From contig CACCAP010000001.1 of the NCBI GenBank assembly GCA_902544085.1, forward strand, positions 62,001-126,000: a DNA stretch of 64,000 bases, written 5' to 3'. Positions 28,590-37,706 of this stretch are shown piece after piece (position 1 is the first letter of the stretch; each line of letters begins with the position of its first letter). Under the pieces are notes generated by a model. The model did no database searches. It worked only from the letters and a program-made list of their open reading frames with translations, and was not told where the DNA came from. The DNA is from an uncultured Bacteroidota bacterium. Its GTDB lineage: Bacteria > Bacteroidota > Bacteroidia > Flavobacteriales > Flavobacteriaceae. The position numbers were made by a program, and so were the translations under genes.

Positions 28590-29312
28590 TTATAATAAAT
28601 CATTTAGAGTCTTAACACCAACAAGCTTGTTGGATATAAAACCTTCAGCATGTTCAACTCCTATGAGTCTACCAAAATCTGACGACCTTGCAGTAATAGA
28701 GTCTAAAAATTTTTCTGAACTAATAACTGTTTCTGGCTCTTCACTTTTGGGATTGTAGAATTGTGAATCATAACTTAAAATAGCTTCCATCTTTTTATCA
28801 ATGTGCTTAGAAATGTCCACAACAAATGTTGGTTGTAAGTTTTTCCACTGTATATAATGATATACGTTTTTCGGTCTCCATTGATTTTGAATATTGTTAT
28901 CAAGGTCTGTTCTAATTTTCACTAAACCGCTTAAAAAAGAAGCAGAAACAACTAATTTAGAGGCCTCAGCGTGATCTATATGTCTATCATCTGGGGCATT
29001 ACAGATAATAATATCTGGTTGATATTTTCGAATAAGTTTGATGATTTCATGCTGACTATTTTCATCATTCTTGATAAAACCATCTTTCAAACCCAAATTG
29101 AGCCTGAAATCTACACCGAGAATTTTAGATGCTTTATCACTTTCTTGTTTTCTTTTTTCAACTGACCCCCTGGTTCCAAGCTCACCCGCTGTAAGATCGA
29201 CAAGACCAACGGTTTTTCCTTTTTCAATTTCATTTAAAATAGTACCCCCACATCCAAGCTCGATATCATCTGGGTGAGCTCCAAAAATAAGAATATCAAT
29301 TTTTGGGGTCAT
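28590..29312 (-). CDS. bshB1: bacillithiol biosynthesis deacetylase BshB1
   Basis: This 240-residue LmbE/PIG-L family zinc deacetylase has the metal-binding FGAHPDDIELGCGGTI at the N-terminus and DDRHIDHAEAS near residue 112, with GFISNKLVG near the C-terminus as in BshB1 proteins. BshB1 deacetylates N-acetylglucosaminyl-malate on the way to bacillithiol. The ATG at 29312 shares its A with the GPx stop (TAATG). A start five codons earlier would intrude further into GPx. bshA and bshC are not in the window. The neighbouring peroxidase fits thiol-redox metabolism. Confidence 0.88.
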   Translation of the reverse strand: MTPKIDILIFGAHPDDIELGCGGTILNEIEKGKTVGLVDLTAGELGTRGSVEKRKQESDKASKILGVDFRLNLGLKDGFIKNDENSQHEIIKLIRKYQPDIIICNAPDDRHIDHAEASKLVVSASFLSGLVKIRTDLDNNIQNQWRPKNVYHYIQWKNLQPTFVVDISKHIDKKMEAILSYDSQFYNPKSEEPETVISSEKFLDSITARSSDFGRLIGVEHAEGFISNKLVGVKTLNDLL

Positions 29313-29863
29313 TAGCTCTTGATCCAATCTATAATTGATTGATCATCTGGTTTTGTTCTTGGTGAAACAGATCTTACGACAAAACCATCTTTGTCTATAA
29401 GAAATTTTTGAAAATTCCAACTGACAGAGGAATCCAACTTACCATTTTGACTCTTTTTGGTTAAGAATTTATACAATGGGTGCATTGATGAACCTTTGAC
29501 AGAGACCTTGCTCATCATAGGAAAAGATACACCATAATTTTCTTTACAGAATTCAGCAATTTGATCATTAGTTCCTGGTTCTTGCCACAGAAAATTGTTG
29601 GAGGGAAAACCAATAACAATAAAGTTTTTGTCTTTATATTCTTTATATAATTTTTCTAATGCTTTATATTGTGGGGTTAGGCCACATTTTGAGGCTGTAT
29701 TAACAACCATTATTTTCTTGCCCTTCAACTTATTAAAATCAAAATTCTTTCCATATATGTCTATTACAGAAAAGTCATGGATTGATTTGATCATTTTAGT
29801 GTCATTTTGGGACAATATAGTATTAAAAAAAAGAATCATGGTAAGTGGTATTATCTTGTGCAT
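29312..29863 (-). CDS. glutathione peroxidase family protein (thiol peroxidase), secreted
   Basis: This 183-residue protein is a GPx-fold peroxidase with catalytic Cys in NTASKCGLTPQYKALEKLY near residue 61. The Gln- and Trp-containing FPSNNFLWQEPG and SWNFQKFLIDKDG segments complete the tetrad. An N-terminal hydrophobic stretch ending ILSQ suggests export. It uses Cys rather than selenocysteine. Such bacterial enzymes usually take electrons from thioredoxin-type proteins. It is coupled to bshB1 by a 1-nt overlap. Confidence 0.93.
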   Translation of the reverse strand: MHKIIPLTMILFFNTILSQNDTKMIKSIHDFSVIDIYGKNFDFNKLKGKKIMVVNTASKCGLTPQYKALEKLYKEYKDKNFIVIGFPSNNFLWQEPGTNDQIAEFCKENYGVSFPMMSKVSVKGSSMHPLYKFLTKKSQNGKLDSSVSWNFQKFLIDKDGFVVRSVSPRTKPDDQSIIDWIKS

Positions 29864-29872
29864 ATCTAATAA

Positions 29873-30148
29873 TTAAATGATTTCTGCAGTTAATTTTGCT
29901 TCTATCATCTTCTTTACTTTAGGCTTAAGGTCAAAAAGTGTACCAGACTTGACTGAACACTTACCTTTGTAATGAACAATTAATGCACATTGTTCAGCTT
30001 GTGTTGCTGAGTGATCACAAACTTTAATCAAAACATCTATAACATGATCAAAAGTATTAATGTCATCATTATAAAGTATAATTTCATGATGATCACTCTT
30101 GGATAAACTTTGCCCTTGGTCTTTTTTTGTTTTTTCTTTAACACTCAT
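29873..30148 (-). CDS. clpS: ATP-dependent Clp protease adaptor ClpS
   Basis: This 91-residue adaptor delivers N-end-rule substrates to ClpAP. It has the hallmark IILYNDDINTFDHVIDVL near residue 23 and a family-typical helical C-terminal half that includes CALIVHYKGKCSVKSG. I took the ATG at 30148 rather than a TTG two codons upstream. It precedes GPx by 9 nt on the same strand and has an exact -7 box upstream. Confidence 0.95.
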   Translation of the reverse strand: MSVKEKTKKDQGQSLSKSDHHEIILYNDDINTFDHVIDVLIKVCDHSATQAEQCALIVHYKGKCSVKSGTLFDLKPKVKKMIEAKLTAEII

Positions 30149-30165
30149 TACCAACTAGTTACGAG

Positions 30166-30173
30166 CAAATTTA
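30166..30173 (-). promoter_or_regulatory. predicted -7 promoter box for clpS
   Basis: The minus strand reads TAAATTTG, an exact TAnnTTTG, 17 nt before the clpS ATG in the short gap after tpiA. It could give clpS-GPx-bshB1 their own transcript. No -33 element is evident. Confidence 0.4.
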
Positions 30174-30187
30174 CAATTTTAAAACAA

Positions 30188-30934
30188 CTATATAGAACTT
30201 ATGATATCAAGGAATGCCTGGGAGTTTAGTGAGGCACCTCCAACTAATCCACCATCAACATCTGGGCAACTGAAAATATCCTTGGAATTATTAGGTTTAA
30301 GACTACCACCGTACACAATGGGTATACTTTCAGATAATTTTCCATATCGTAAATTTAAAAGACGTCTAATGTGATGATGAATTTCTTGTACTTGTTCTGA
30401 GCTGGCATTTTTTCCAGTGCCAATAGCCCAAACTGGCTCATAAGCGATTACTAATTTGTCTAGTTTGACATCTTTTAAATCAAACAAAGTATTACTTAAC
30501 TGATTTTCAATGACTTCATTTTGTTTGCCTTTTTCTCTTACATCAAGAGTTTCTCCAATACAAAAAAATACTTCTACATCATTTTTCAAACAATTATCTA
30601 ATTTCATCTTCAAAACTTCATCATTTTCACCGTAAATTTTTCTTCTCTCAGAATGACCAACAATAACACCATCTACTCCTACACTTTTTAACATATCGAG
30701 TGAAACTTCACCAGTGTAAGCTCCCTCATCTTTTTCTGATACGTTTTGTGCAATAACTTTAATAGGTGTTGATTCACAGATATTAGAAATTTCACTTAAA
30801 AAAGGGAAAGCTGGTGCGATACATACATCACACCCAAATAACTTATTTGATTGCAAAATTTCTTGAACCAATCCAACTGAACCATTCATGTCTTTATTCA
30901 TTTTCCAATTACCGGCAACGATTTTTCTTCTCAT
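30188..30934 (-). CDS. tpiA: triosephosphate isomerase
   Basis: This 248-residue glycolytic enzyme has AGNWKMN at the N-terminus (catalytic Lys), VIVGHSERR near residue 92 (catalytic His), VIAYEPVWAIGTG near 162 (catalytic Glu and start of loop 6), and GGLVGGASL near the end for phosphate binding. Length and motifs are normal. It follows the permease gene by 1 nt. Confidence 0.97.
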   Translation of the reverse strand: MRRKIVAGNWKMNKDMNGSVGLVQEILQSNKLFGCDVCIAPAFPFLSEISNICESTPIKVIAQNVSEKDEGAYTGEVSLDMLKSVGVDGVIVGHSERRKIYGENDEVLKMKLDNCLKNDVEVFFCIGETLDVREKGKQNEVIENQLSNTLFDLKDVKLDKLVIAYEPVWAIGTGKNASSEQVQEIHHHIRRLLNLRYGKLSESIPIVYGGSLKPNNSKDIFSCPDVDGGLVGGASLNSQAFLDIISSI

Positions 30935-30935
30935 G

Positions 30936-31988
30936 TTAATTAATTCTTGGATCTAAATATTTATAAATTTCATCTACAAATATATTAATCAAAATGAAAG
31001 AAAGACTGATTACTGTTACAGCTCCTATAATAACTGGAACGTCAAGATTATTTAATGAATTAACAATTTCTCTGCCCAGACCATTCCATCCAAAAATATA
31101 TTCAACAAACACTGAGCCAGCTAATAAACTAGCAAACCATCCTGAAAGAGCGGTTACAACAGGATTAAGAGAGTTCTTTAAACAATGATTTACGATGACT
31201 TTATATTTGGACAATCCTTTTGAGTAAGCTGTCAAAATATAATTCTGATTTAATGTTTGTATCATTGAGTTTCTCATAAGCATACTTATTATTGAAATTG
31301 GTCTTATTCCTAACACGACTGATGGAAGTATTAAATTTCTAAGTTTTAGTTCATAATATTCACCTGAATCATTTAATTCATACAAACTTCCAGTCATATT
31401 TAGATTGGTAATATCACTTAAAACAAATCCAAAAATCCAAGCAAAAACTATTGCACTCAAAAAAGAAGGAACACTAATTCCAATCGTACTCACAAATTGT
31501 ATAAAATTATCGGAAATTGTGTCCTTAAACAAAGCGCAATAAATACCTAAAATTAATCCAAAAATTGTTGCAAATAATGTTGAAGTAATTGCAAGAATTG
31601 CTGTGTTTGGAAATGTATTGGAAATGATACTTGAAACCTTCTCCCCTCTTCTTTGATATGACTCCCTGAAATATGGAAATTTTAACACAAATAATGAACC
31701 ACCAACTTCCAAAATATTTATGTAAGAGTATTTATTTGAATCTAGGTAATTGAAATCAGAATTATCCTTGGAATGTATTGAAATAGGAGATATATCATTC
31801 AAATAAAAAAAATATTGATGCAATACAGGCTTATCAAAACCATATCTAGCATTAATTGCCTTTAACTGTTCATTATCTTCATTTTGACCCATCATCATTC
31901 TGCCCGGATCTACGGGAAGAACTTGAAATAGAAAAAAAATTAAGGTAATTACACCAAAAAGAGTAAATAAAATATTTAAGATTTTCAT
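30936..31988 (-). CDS. DppB/OppB-like ABC transporter permease, orphan
   Basis: This 350-residue inner-membrane permease of the peptide/nickel family has the N-terminal LPVDPGRMMMGQ and INARYGFDKPVLHQYFFYL signatures, about six helices, and the EAA-loop region YSKGLSKYKVIVNHCLKNSLNP near residue 258. An extra extracytoplasmic insertion lies at about 90-120. No DppC, ATPase or binding protein lies nearby, so it needs partners encoded elsewhere. It overlaps the DUF1599 gene by 4 nt. Confidence 0.88.
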   Translation of the reverse strand: MKILNILFTLFGVITLIFFLFQVLPVDPGRMMMGQNEDNEQLKAINARYGFDKPVLHQYFFYLNDISPISIHSKDNSDFNYLDSNKYSYINILEVGGSLFVLKFPYFRESYQRRGEKVSSIISNTFPNTAILAITSTLFATIFGLILGIYCALFKDTISDNFIQFVSTIGISVPSFLSAIVFAWIFGFVLSDITNLNMTGSLYELNDSGEYYELKLRNLILPSVVLGIRPISIISMLMRNSMIQTLNQNYILTAYSKGLSKYKVIVNHCLKNSLNPVVTALSGWFASLLAGSVFVEYIFGWNGLGREIVNSLNNLDVPVIIGAVTVISLSFILINIFVDEIYKYLDPRIN

Positions 31989-32527
31989 TTAGAATACTCA
32001 AGGTGAATTAAAGCAAAAACAGAATAATTGATTATGTCATGATAATTTGCATCAATTCCTTCGCTAATTAATGTTTTACCCTCATTATCCTCAATTTGTT
32101 TAATTCTAAAAATTTTTTGCAAAATCAAATCAGTCAATGAGCTCACTCTCATCTCTTTCCACGCCTCCCCATAATCATGATTTTTTTTTGATAATAGTTC
32201 TTTGACCAAAATCTTTTGTTTATCATATTCATTGAGTGCAGTTTCTAAATCAAAATCAGGTTCATCAGAAATCCCTTTTTCTATTTGAATTAGACACATG
32301 ATTGAATAATTAATTAGACCTACAAACTCAACTTCTTGACCCTCTTTAATTTTAGATGTTTTGTTAATCTGAATACCTCTTATTCTTTGGGCTTTTATAT
32401 ATATCTGGTCAGTTAATGATGATAATCTTAAAATTCTCCAGGCAGCACCGTAATCGTGCATCTTAGAAATGAAAATATTTTTACATTTTTCAATTATATG
32501 ATCAAAGTGATTTAGTGTATTTGACAA
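31985..32527 (-). CDS. DUF1599 domain protein with internal duplication
   Basis: This 180-residue protein consists of two tandem copies of one unit. Copies at about residues 20-60 and 112-155 share the pattern HDYGxAWxxxRxSSLTDxIxxKxxRIxxI. Conserved His, Asp, Arg and Lys residues suggest a nucleotide-type binding pocket, but the family has no established function that I can cite. The start is TTG; no ATG is available near the N-terminus. It diverges from folP, as is common in Bacteroidota. Confidence 0.85.
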   Translation of the reverse strand: MSNTLNHFDHIIEKCKNIFISKMHDYGAAWRILRLSSLTDQIYIKAQRIRGIQINKTSKIKEGQEVEFVGLINYSIMCLIQIEKGISDEPDFDLETALNEYDKQKILVKELLSKKNHDYGEAWKEMRVSSLTDLILQKIFRIKQIEDNEGKTLISEGIDANYHDIINYSVFALIHLEYSK

Positions 32528-32581
32528 TGAAGCTTATTTTTACGTAAATTTCGAAAAAATTATCTAATTATACATTCTGAT

Positions 32582-33409
32582 TTGAAGATTAATATTAAAG
32601 GTGGCCTGCTTGATTTGACTAAACCTAGAATAATGGGAATTTTAAATTTAACCCCTGATTCATTTTATGATGGTGGACTATACAATTCAGAAAAAAAAGT
32701 CGATAATCGAGTAGCTAAAATGATTGATGAAGGTGTAGATATCGTAGATGTTGGAGGCTACAGTTCAAGACCTGGTGCGATAGATATTGGTATTGATGAA
32801 GAAATTAAAAGAGTTGTCCCAACTATTAAATTTTTAAAAAAAAAATACCCTGATTTAGTATTATCAATTGATACTTTCAGATCAGAGGTTGCTAAAAGCT
32901 GTCTTGATTTAGGTGTAGATATTGTTAATGATATTAGTGCTGGATGTATTGATGAAAAGATATTAGATGTCGTTTCTGAATATAATTGTCCATACGTAAT
33001 GATGCATATGAGGGGAAATCCTCAAAATATGCAAAATAGGCCAGAATATAAAAGTTTAATTAAAGACCTCCTAAGTTTTTTTGCTAAAAGAATTTATTTA
33101 GCTCGTGAGAAAGGAATAATTGATATAATTATTGATCCAGGATTTGGTTTTGGAAAAACTTTGGATCATAATTATACCATTTTGAAAAAAATTGAAAACT
33201 TTAAATACTTAGATTTGCCCATTTTGGTTGGAATTTCAAGAAAATCTTTAATTACTAAACACTTAGTTATTGATAAAAAAGATTCATTAAATGCAACAAC
33301 TGCACTAAATATGTATCTTCTTAATAAAAAAATAAACATCTTAAGAGTTCATGACGTCAAAGAAGCCAAAGAGTGTATAATGCTACACGAAAAAATAAAA
33401 TCTTCATGA
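32582..33409 (+). CDS. folP: dihydropteroate synthase
   Basis: This 275-residue enzyme joins p-aminobenzoate to the pterin diphosphate in folate synthesis. It has IMGILNLTPDSFYDGG near residue 18, VDVGGYSSRPGA near 55, SIDTFRSEVA near 95, YVMMHMRGNPQNMQ near 138, DPGFGFGKT near 182 and the terminal LRVHDVKEA. The start is TTG, giving the family-typical N-terminus MKINIKG. The 54-nt divergent gap to DUF1599 has no clear -7 box. cdaA follows by 22 nt. Confidence 0.96.
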   Translation: MKINIKGGLLDLTKPRIMGILNLTPDSFYDGGLYNSEKKVDNRVAKMIDEGVDIVDVGGYSSRPGAIDIGIDEEIKRVVPTIKFLKKKYPDLVLSIDTFRSEVAKSCLDLGVDIVNDISAGCIDEKILDVVSEYNCPYVMMHMRGNPQNMQNRPEYKSLIKDLLSFFAKRIYLAREKGIIDIIIDPGFGFGKTLDHNYTILKKIENFKYLDLPILVGISRKSLITKHLVIDKKDSLNATTALNMYLLNKKINILRVHDVKEAKECIMLHEKIKSS

Positions 33410-33431
33410 TTTTGGTTAATTTTACACTTAG

Positions 33432-34223
33432 ATGGAAATAATTGATTTAATAAAGTCTACAATATTACCAATCATTGATGTAATATTGGTTGCAGTAATG
33501 TTGTACTATGCCTACAAACTTGTTAGAGGCACTGCGGCAATAATTGTTTTTAGAGGTTTTGTTATTATTTATATCATATGGTGGATAACTGATGTGTTAA
33601 ACATGAATATTTTAAGTAGTATTTTAGGCGGATTTATTGGTGTTGGAGTTTTTGCTGTAATTATTGTTTTTCAACAAGAAATAAGGAAATTTTTACTTCT
33701 GTTGGGTTCATCAAGAATTGCAAATAATAAATCTTTGTGGAGAAAATTTAGTTTGTTTTTTAAAATAAGTAAGGAGCAAGCCAAACTCAACATTGATGAA
33801 TTTATAATTGCATGTAACAAACTCAAAAAGACAAAGACAGGTGCTATTTTTGTGTTCGAAAGAAATAATAGTTTAGATTTTATAAAAGATGATGGTGACA
33901 AGATAAACTCTGAAGTTTCATCTGCTATCATAGAAAGTATTTTTCACAAGAACGGTCCTCTACATGATGGTGCTGTTGTTGTTGTAGGGAATTTAATTGT
34001 CTCCTCAAGGGTGACTCTTCCTGTCTCAAAAAATAAAAAAATTAATAAATCGTTTGGACTAAGGCATAAAGCTGCTATTGGAATTTCTGAGGAGTCTGAT
34101 GCATTATGTATTGTCATTTCTGAGGAATCAGGCAAAATATCATACATAAAAAATGGAGATTTTTGTAATTACAAAAATGATGATGAATTAAAATCCATGT
34201 TGTTAGAAGATCTCAGCGAATAA
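33432..34223 (+). CDS. cdaA: diadenylate cyclase CdaA (c-di-AMP synthase)
   Basis: This 263-residue membrane enzyme makes cyclic di-AMP from two ATP. Three N-terminal membrane helices (about residues 10-80) precede a DAC domain with GAIFVFERNNSLDF near 137, the catalytic LHDGAVVVVG near 178, and RHKAAIGISEESDA near 217. It follows folP and should control cell-wall or osmotic homeostasis. Its 3' end overlaps the convergent ABC exporter gene by 21 bp. Confidence 0.94.
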   Translation: MEIIDLIKSTILPIIDVILVAVMLYYAYKLVRGTAAIIVFRGFVIIYIIWWITDVLNMNILSSILGGFIGVGVFAVIIVFQQEIRKFLLLLGSSRIANNKSLWRKFSLFFKISKEQAKLNIDEFIIACNKLKKTKTGAIFVFERNNSLDFIKDDGDKINSEVSSAIIESIFHKNGPLHDGAVVVVGNLIVSSRVTLPVSKNKKINKSFGLRHKAAIGISEESDALCIVISEESGKISYIKNGDFCNYKNDDELKSMLLEDLSE

Positions 34224-35969
34224 TTCTTTTTTCTCAAATTGAACTTCGTAAAGCTTCTTATAATAACCATTTCTTGTAATCAGCTCATTGTGAGAACCGA
34301 TCTCCATTATTTTTCCTGCTTTCATTACTACAATCTTGTCTGCACTAATTATTGTGGATAATCTATGAGCAATTATTATAGATGTTTTATCCTGAATTAT
34401 TTTATTTGTGGCAAACTGTATTAATTCCTCAGTTTTTGAATCAATTGATGAAGTTGCCTCATCCAAAATCAATATGTTGGGCTTGGACACATAAGCTCTG
34501 AGAAATGAGATTATTTGTCTTTGCCCTTCAGAAAGCATAACCCCTCTCTCTTTTACATTATAGTTTAAGCCACCAGGTAACTTATTTATAAATTCTAAAA
34601 CTCCAATATTTTTGGCAGCTTTCTCAACCTCTTTTTTAGATATTTTTTTATTAAAAAGGGTTATGTTTTTAAATATTGAGTCTGCAAATAAGAAAATGTC
34701 TTGATTGACTAAGGAGATTGACGAACGCAAGTCAATAAGCTTATAATTTTTTATGTTTTTGTTATTTATCTTAATTTCTCCACTTTCAAGGTCGTATAAC
34801 CTTAAAATTAATTTAATAATTGTAGACTTACCGGAGCCTGTAGCACCGACAATAGCAACTTTCTCACCCTTTTTAATATTTATATTGATGTTTCTTAAAA
34901 CTTTGTTTTCTTTCACATACGAAAAGTCAACATTTTCGAATTTGATATCACCATCTAAATTTTTTATTGATATGCATCCTTTATCATTGATGTAATGATC
35001 AGAATCTAAAATTTCAAAAACCCTATTTGCTGCAACCATTCCCATTTGTAAGGTGTTAAACTTGTCGGCAATTTGTCTCAATGGTCTGAAAAGCATCTGA
35101 GACAATTGGATAAATAAAAATATCGTACCCAGACTGACAAAACTATCTAATTGTAGAAGATTAGTTCCAGCGTACCAAACAATTAAACCAACACTAATTG
35201 AAATTGAAATTTCAGCAATTGGAAAAAAAATAGAGTTGTACCAAACAGTTTTTAGCCATGCCCTTTTGTGACGTTCATTAATTTTTTCAAATTTTCTACT
35301 TTCTATTATTTGTCGATTAAATATTTGAATCTCTTTTATACCTGAAAGTCTTTCCTGGACAAAAGAATTTAAATTTGCAACCTCATTTCTAACTTCATTG
35401 AAAGCAACTTTCATAGCTCTTTGAAACAATCTTGTGGCTATTGCGACAAAAGGTAAGATCGCAAATATTATTAATGAGAGTTCGATGCTTAATATGAACA
35501 TGATAACAAGTACTGAAAGCATCAATATTATATCTGCAAAAATCATGAATAATCCTTGACTAAAAATACTCGCAATAGTTTCCATATCACTTACTGTTCT
35601 AGTAACTAATCTACCAACAGAGGATTTATCATAATATGACATTTTAAAATTTATAATGGTTTTAAAAAGTTTTGTTCTCAAATCATAAACAACTTTCTGA
35701 CCGAGAAGATTGGTAAAGTATATGAAAAGAAATTGAAATGTAACCTGAAAACATAATATTAATATCATTACAATGATTAAATAAAGAAGACCTTTATAGT
35801 CTTTTGGTGTTATGTATTCATCGACTGCAATCTTCAAAAAGTATTGATTTAAGATTGAGAAAATTGAAATAATTATTGCAGAAAACGAAACGAAAATAAA
35901 ATTTAATTTATAAGGTATGGTGAAACCTAATAATCTTTTAAAAAGTTTTAGATTAAAGTTTTTTTTCAT
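34203..35969 (-). CDS. ABC exporter, fused membrane and ATPase domains (MsbA-like)
   Basis: This 588-residue half-transporter has a six-helix ABC membrane domain (about residues 10-320), then an ATPase with Walker A GATGSGKST near 375, signature LSEGQRQ near 476 (a variant of LSGGQ), Walker B ILILDEATSSID and H-loop IIIAHRLST. Such proteins export lipids, peptides or drugs as homo- or heterodimers. It directly follows truA with no gap, so both are likely co-transcribed. Confidence 0.92.
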   Translation of the reverse strand: MKKNFNLKLFKRLLGFTIPYKLNFIFVSFSAIIISIFSILNQYFLKIAVDEYITPKDYKGLLYLIIVMILILCFQVTFQFLFIYFTNLLGQKVVYDLRTKLFKTIINFKMSYYDKSSVGRLVTRTVSDMETIASIFSQGLFMIFADIILMLSVLVIMFILSIELSLIIFAILPFVAIATRLFQRAMKVAFNEVRNEVANLNSFVQERLSGIKEIQIFNRQIIESRKFEKINERHKRAWLKTVWYNSIFFPIAEISISISVGLIVWYAGTNLLQLDSFVSLGTIFLFIQLSQMLFRPLRQIADKFNTLQMGMVAANRVFEILDSDHYINDKGCISIKNLDGDIKFENVDFSYVKENKVLRNININIKKGEKVAIVGATGSGKSTIIKLILRLYDLESGEIKINNKNIKNYKLIDLRSSISLVNQDIFLFADSIFKNITLFNKKISKKEVEKAAKNIGVLEFINKLPGGLNYNVKERGVMLSEGQRQIISFLRAYVSKPNILILDEATSSIDSKTEELIQFATNKIIQDKTSIIIAHRLSTIISADKIVVMKAGKIMEIGSHNELITRNGYYKKLYEVQFEKKELFAEIF

Positions 35970-36713
35970 CTATTTTATTTTATGCCAATCGTAATTAATT
36001 TCAGTTAAAAACAGGCCGTGAGCTGGGGCAGAAAAACCTGCATTCGATCTATTTTTTTCTAATATAATTTTTTCAAAATCTTTTAAAGAAATTCTTTTTC
36101 TTCCTACCTCAATTAATGTGCCGACAATTGCCCTTACCATATTTCTTAAAAATCTGTTCGCATTTATGGTAAAAATCATTAATCCATTATCCTCCTTTAA
36201 CTCAGCATAATTAATCTTACAGAGAAATGTCTTAACATCCGTTTTTGATTTTGAAAAACATTCAAAATCATCAAACTTTAAAAGTATTTTGGCAGCCTCA
36301 TTCATTAAGTTTAAATCCAAATCATATTTACAAAAATAGGACTGATCAATTTTAAAAGGATCTTTTTTCTGGCTTATAAAATATTTGTATGTTCTGCTAA
36401 GAGCATCAAACCTAGCATGAGACTTGTCCTTGACGGAAACTAATTCGAGAATCGAGATATCTTTGGGCAAATAGAGATTAATTCTTGCAAGAAAATCTTT
36501 TTTTTTAACGGAGTTTTTAGTATCAAAGTGTGCATACATTTTGGTAGCATGCACTCCAGAATCAGTTCTTCCCGCACCAACAATAGTTATTTTCTCTTTT
36601 AAAAGATTGCTAATGCATTTTTCAATAGTTTCTTGAACAGAAATTTGACCTGGTTGAATTTGCCATCCACAATAATTATTACCTAAAAAAGAAATACGTA
36701 TAAAATACCTCAA
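35970..36713 (-). CDS. truA: tRNA pseudouridine(38-40) synthase TruA
   Basis: This 247-residue enzyme modifies U38-U40 in tRNA anticodon arms. The catalytic Asp lies in GAGRTDSGVHA near residue 50. RYFIRISFLGNNYCGWQIQPG at the N-terminus and FLRNMVRAIVGTLIEVG near 187 are family signatures. There are two consecutive TTG codons at the start. The second gives the canonical MRYF opening and is chosen. Gene order with a YfcE-type phosphoesterase on the other side is common in flavobacteria. Confidence 0.94.
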   Translation of the reverse strand: MRYFIRISFLGNNYCGWQIQPGQISVQETIEKCISNLLKEKITIVGAGRTDSGVHATKMYAHFDTKNSVKKKDFLARINLYLPKDISILELVSVKDKSHARFDALSRTYKYFISQKKDPFKIDQSYFCKYDLDLNLMNEAAKILLKFDDFECFSKSKTDVKTFLCKINYAELKEDNGLMIFTINANRFLRNMVRAIVGTLIEVGRKRISLKDFEKIILEKNRSNAGFSAPAHGLFLTEINYDWHKIK

Positions 36714-36760
36714 CAATAAATTTTTTTGTATTATAACACAAGTATAGAATAATATTTGAT

Positions 36761-37279
36761 TTGAAAAAAATTTTACTTATTTCAGACACCCACGGTTACA
36801 TTGATAATACCATATTGAAGTATGTGAAAGAGTCCGATATAACAATTCACGCTGGTGATGTTGGTAATGCTAAAATAATTGATACCATTGGAAATCACAC
36901 AGTTTTTATCGGTGTCTACGGAAATATTGATGATCATAAAATAAGATCAATTTTGAAGGAAAATGAAATAGTTGAAATTGAGAATCACAAATTTCTAATC
37001 ACCCACATTGCTGGTAAAAGTCCTTTTTACAACCAAAAAACAAAAAAATTGATAAATGAAGAAAATCCAAATATTATTATATATGGTCACTCACATTTAC
37101 TAAAGGTTGAGTTTGATAAAAAAAATAATTTAACAGCTATTAACCCTGGAGCAGCTGGAAAGCATGGTTTTCATAAAAAAAGAACAATGATTAGATTTAA
37201 AATAAGTACTCAAGGATTAAAGGATATGCAAATAATTGATTTAGGTGATAGGGGAAAATTATCTAATTCGATTCGATGA
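36761..37279 (+). CDS. YfcE/MJ0936-type metallophosphoesterase
   Basis: This 172-residue calcineurin-like phosphoesterase has the metal-binding motifs ISDTHGYID at the N-terminus, IHAGDVGN near residue 30, VYGNIDD near 53, THIAGKSP near 84 and IYGHSH near 107. The family hydrolyses phosphodiesters; the physiological substrate is open. The start is TTG and gives the usual MKKILLISDTHG. It overlaps DUF4293 convergently by 21 bp. Confidence 0.92.
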   Translation: MKKILLISDTHGYIDNTILKYVKESDITIHAGDVGNAKIIDTIGNHTVFIGVYGNIDDHKIRSILKENEIVEIENHKFLITHIAGKSPFYNQKTKKLINEENPNIIIYGHSHLLKVEFDKKNNLTAINPGAAGKHGFHKKRTMIRFKISTQGLKDMQIIDLGDRGKLSNSIR

Positions 37280-37627
37280 ACTAATCAGTTCAATATCTTT
37301 CTTTATGTATTTAGTGGCTAGGTAGGAAAAAATGCACGCACTAAAAATTCCAAAGACAATAAATGATGAATGCTCAACGTTGATAAAAAAAATAATACAA
37401 CATCCAAATAAAAAATATAAAATACTAAAAACTCTGATAATCTTAATTTGTAAATTTTTCTTTTTATATAAAAAAATTGAAAATAAAAGAAGATTTCCTG
37501 AACCAGCTGTCACTCCTCTGCAAATGTCTATGAAATTGTCTTGGTAGTCGTTGTAAATTAAAAATGCCATGATACCGAAATTAACAGCTGATGAGATAAA
37601 TAAATGCAGGGATTGTTTTCTAAACAT
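37259..37627 (-). CDS. DUF4293 membrane protein
   Basis: This 122-residue protein has four hydrophobic segments and the family-typical C-terminus with basic IKKDIELISSSNRIR. DUF4293 sits beside rho in many flavobacteria, as here. The start was placed at ATG 37627; a TTG 24 nt upstream is also open. No function is known. The rho promoter region lies just upstream on the other strand. Confidence 0.8.
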   Translation of the reverse strand: MFRKQSLHLFISSAVNFGIMAFLIYNDYQDNFIDICRGVTAGSGNLLLFSIFLYKKKNLQIKIIRVFSILYFLFGCCIIFFINVEHSSFIVFGIFSACIFSYLATKYIKKDIELISSSNRIR

Positions 37628-37670
37628 TTTATTAAAATTAGCTAATTTCAAGAAAATTAAAAAAAGGTTG

Positions 37671-37678
37671 TATATTTA
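37671..37678 (+). promoter_or_regulatory. possible -7 box for rho
   Basis: TATATTTA matches TAnnTTTG at 7 of 8 counted positions, 52 nt before the rho ATG and just upstream of the leader hairpin. Confidence 0.35.
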
Positions 37679-37681
37679 CGC

Positions 37682-37706
37682 TGTTCTCAATGACTTCTAG
37701 AGAACA
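37682..37706 (+). promoter_or_regulatory. stem-loop in the rho mRNA leader
   Basis: TGTTCTC and GAGAACA form a perfect 7-bp stem with an 11-nt loop, ending 24 nt before the rho ATG. Rho genes are often self-limited by attenuation in the leader, so this is a candidate control element. It has no U-tract and is not a terminator by itself. Confidence 0.4.
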
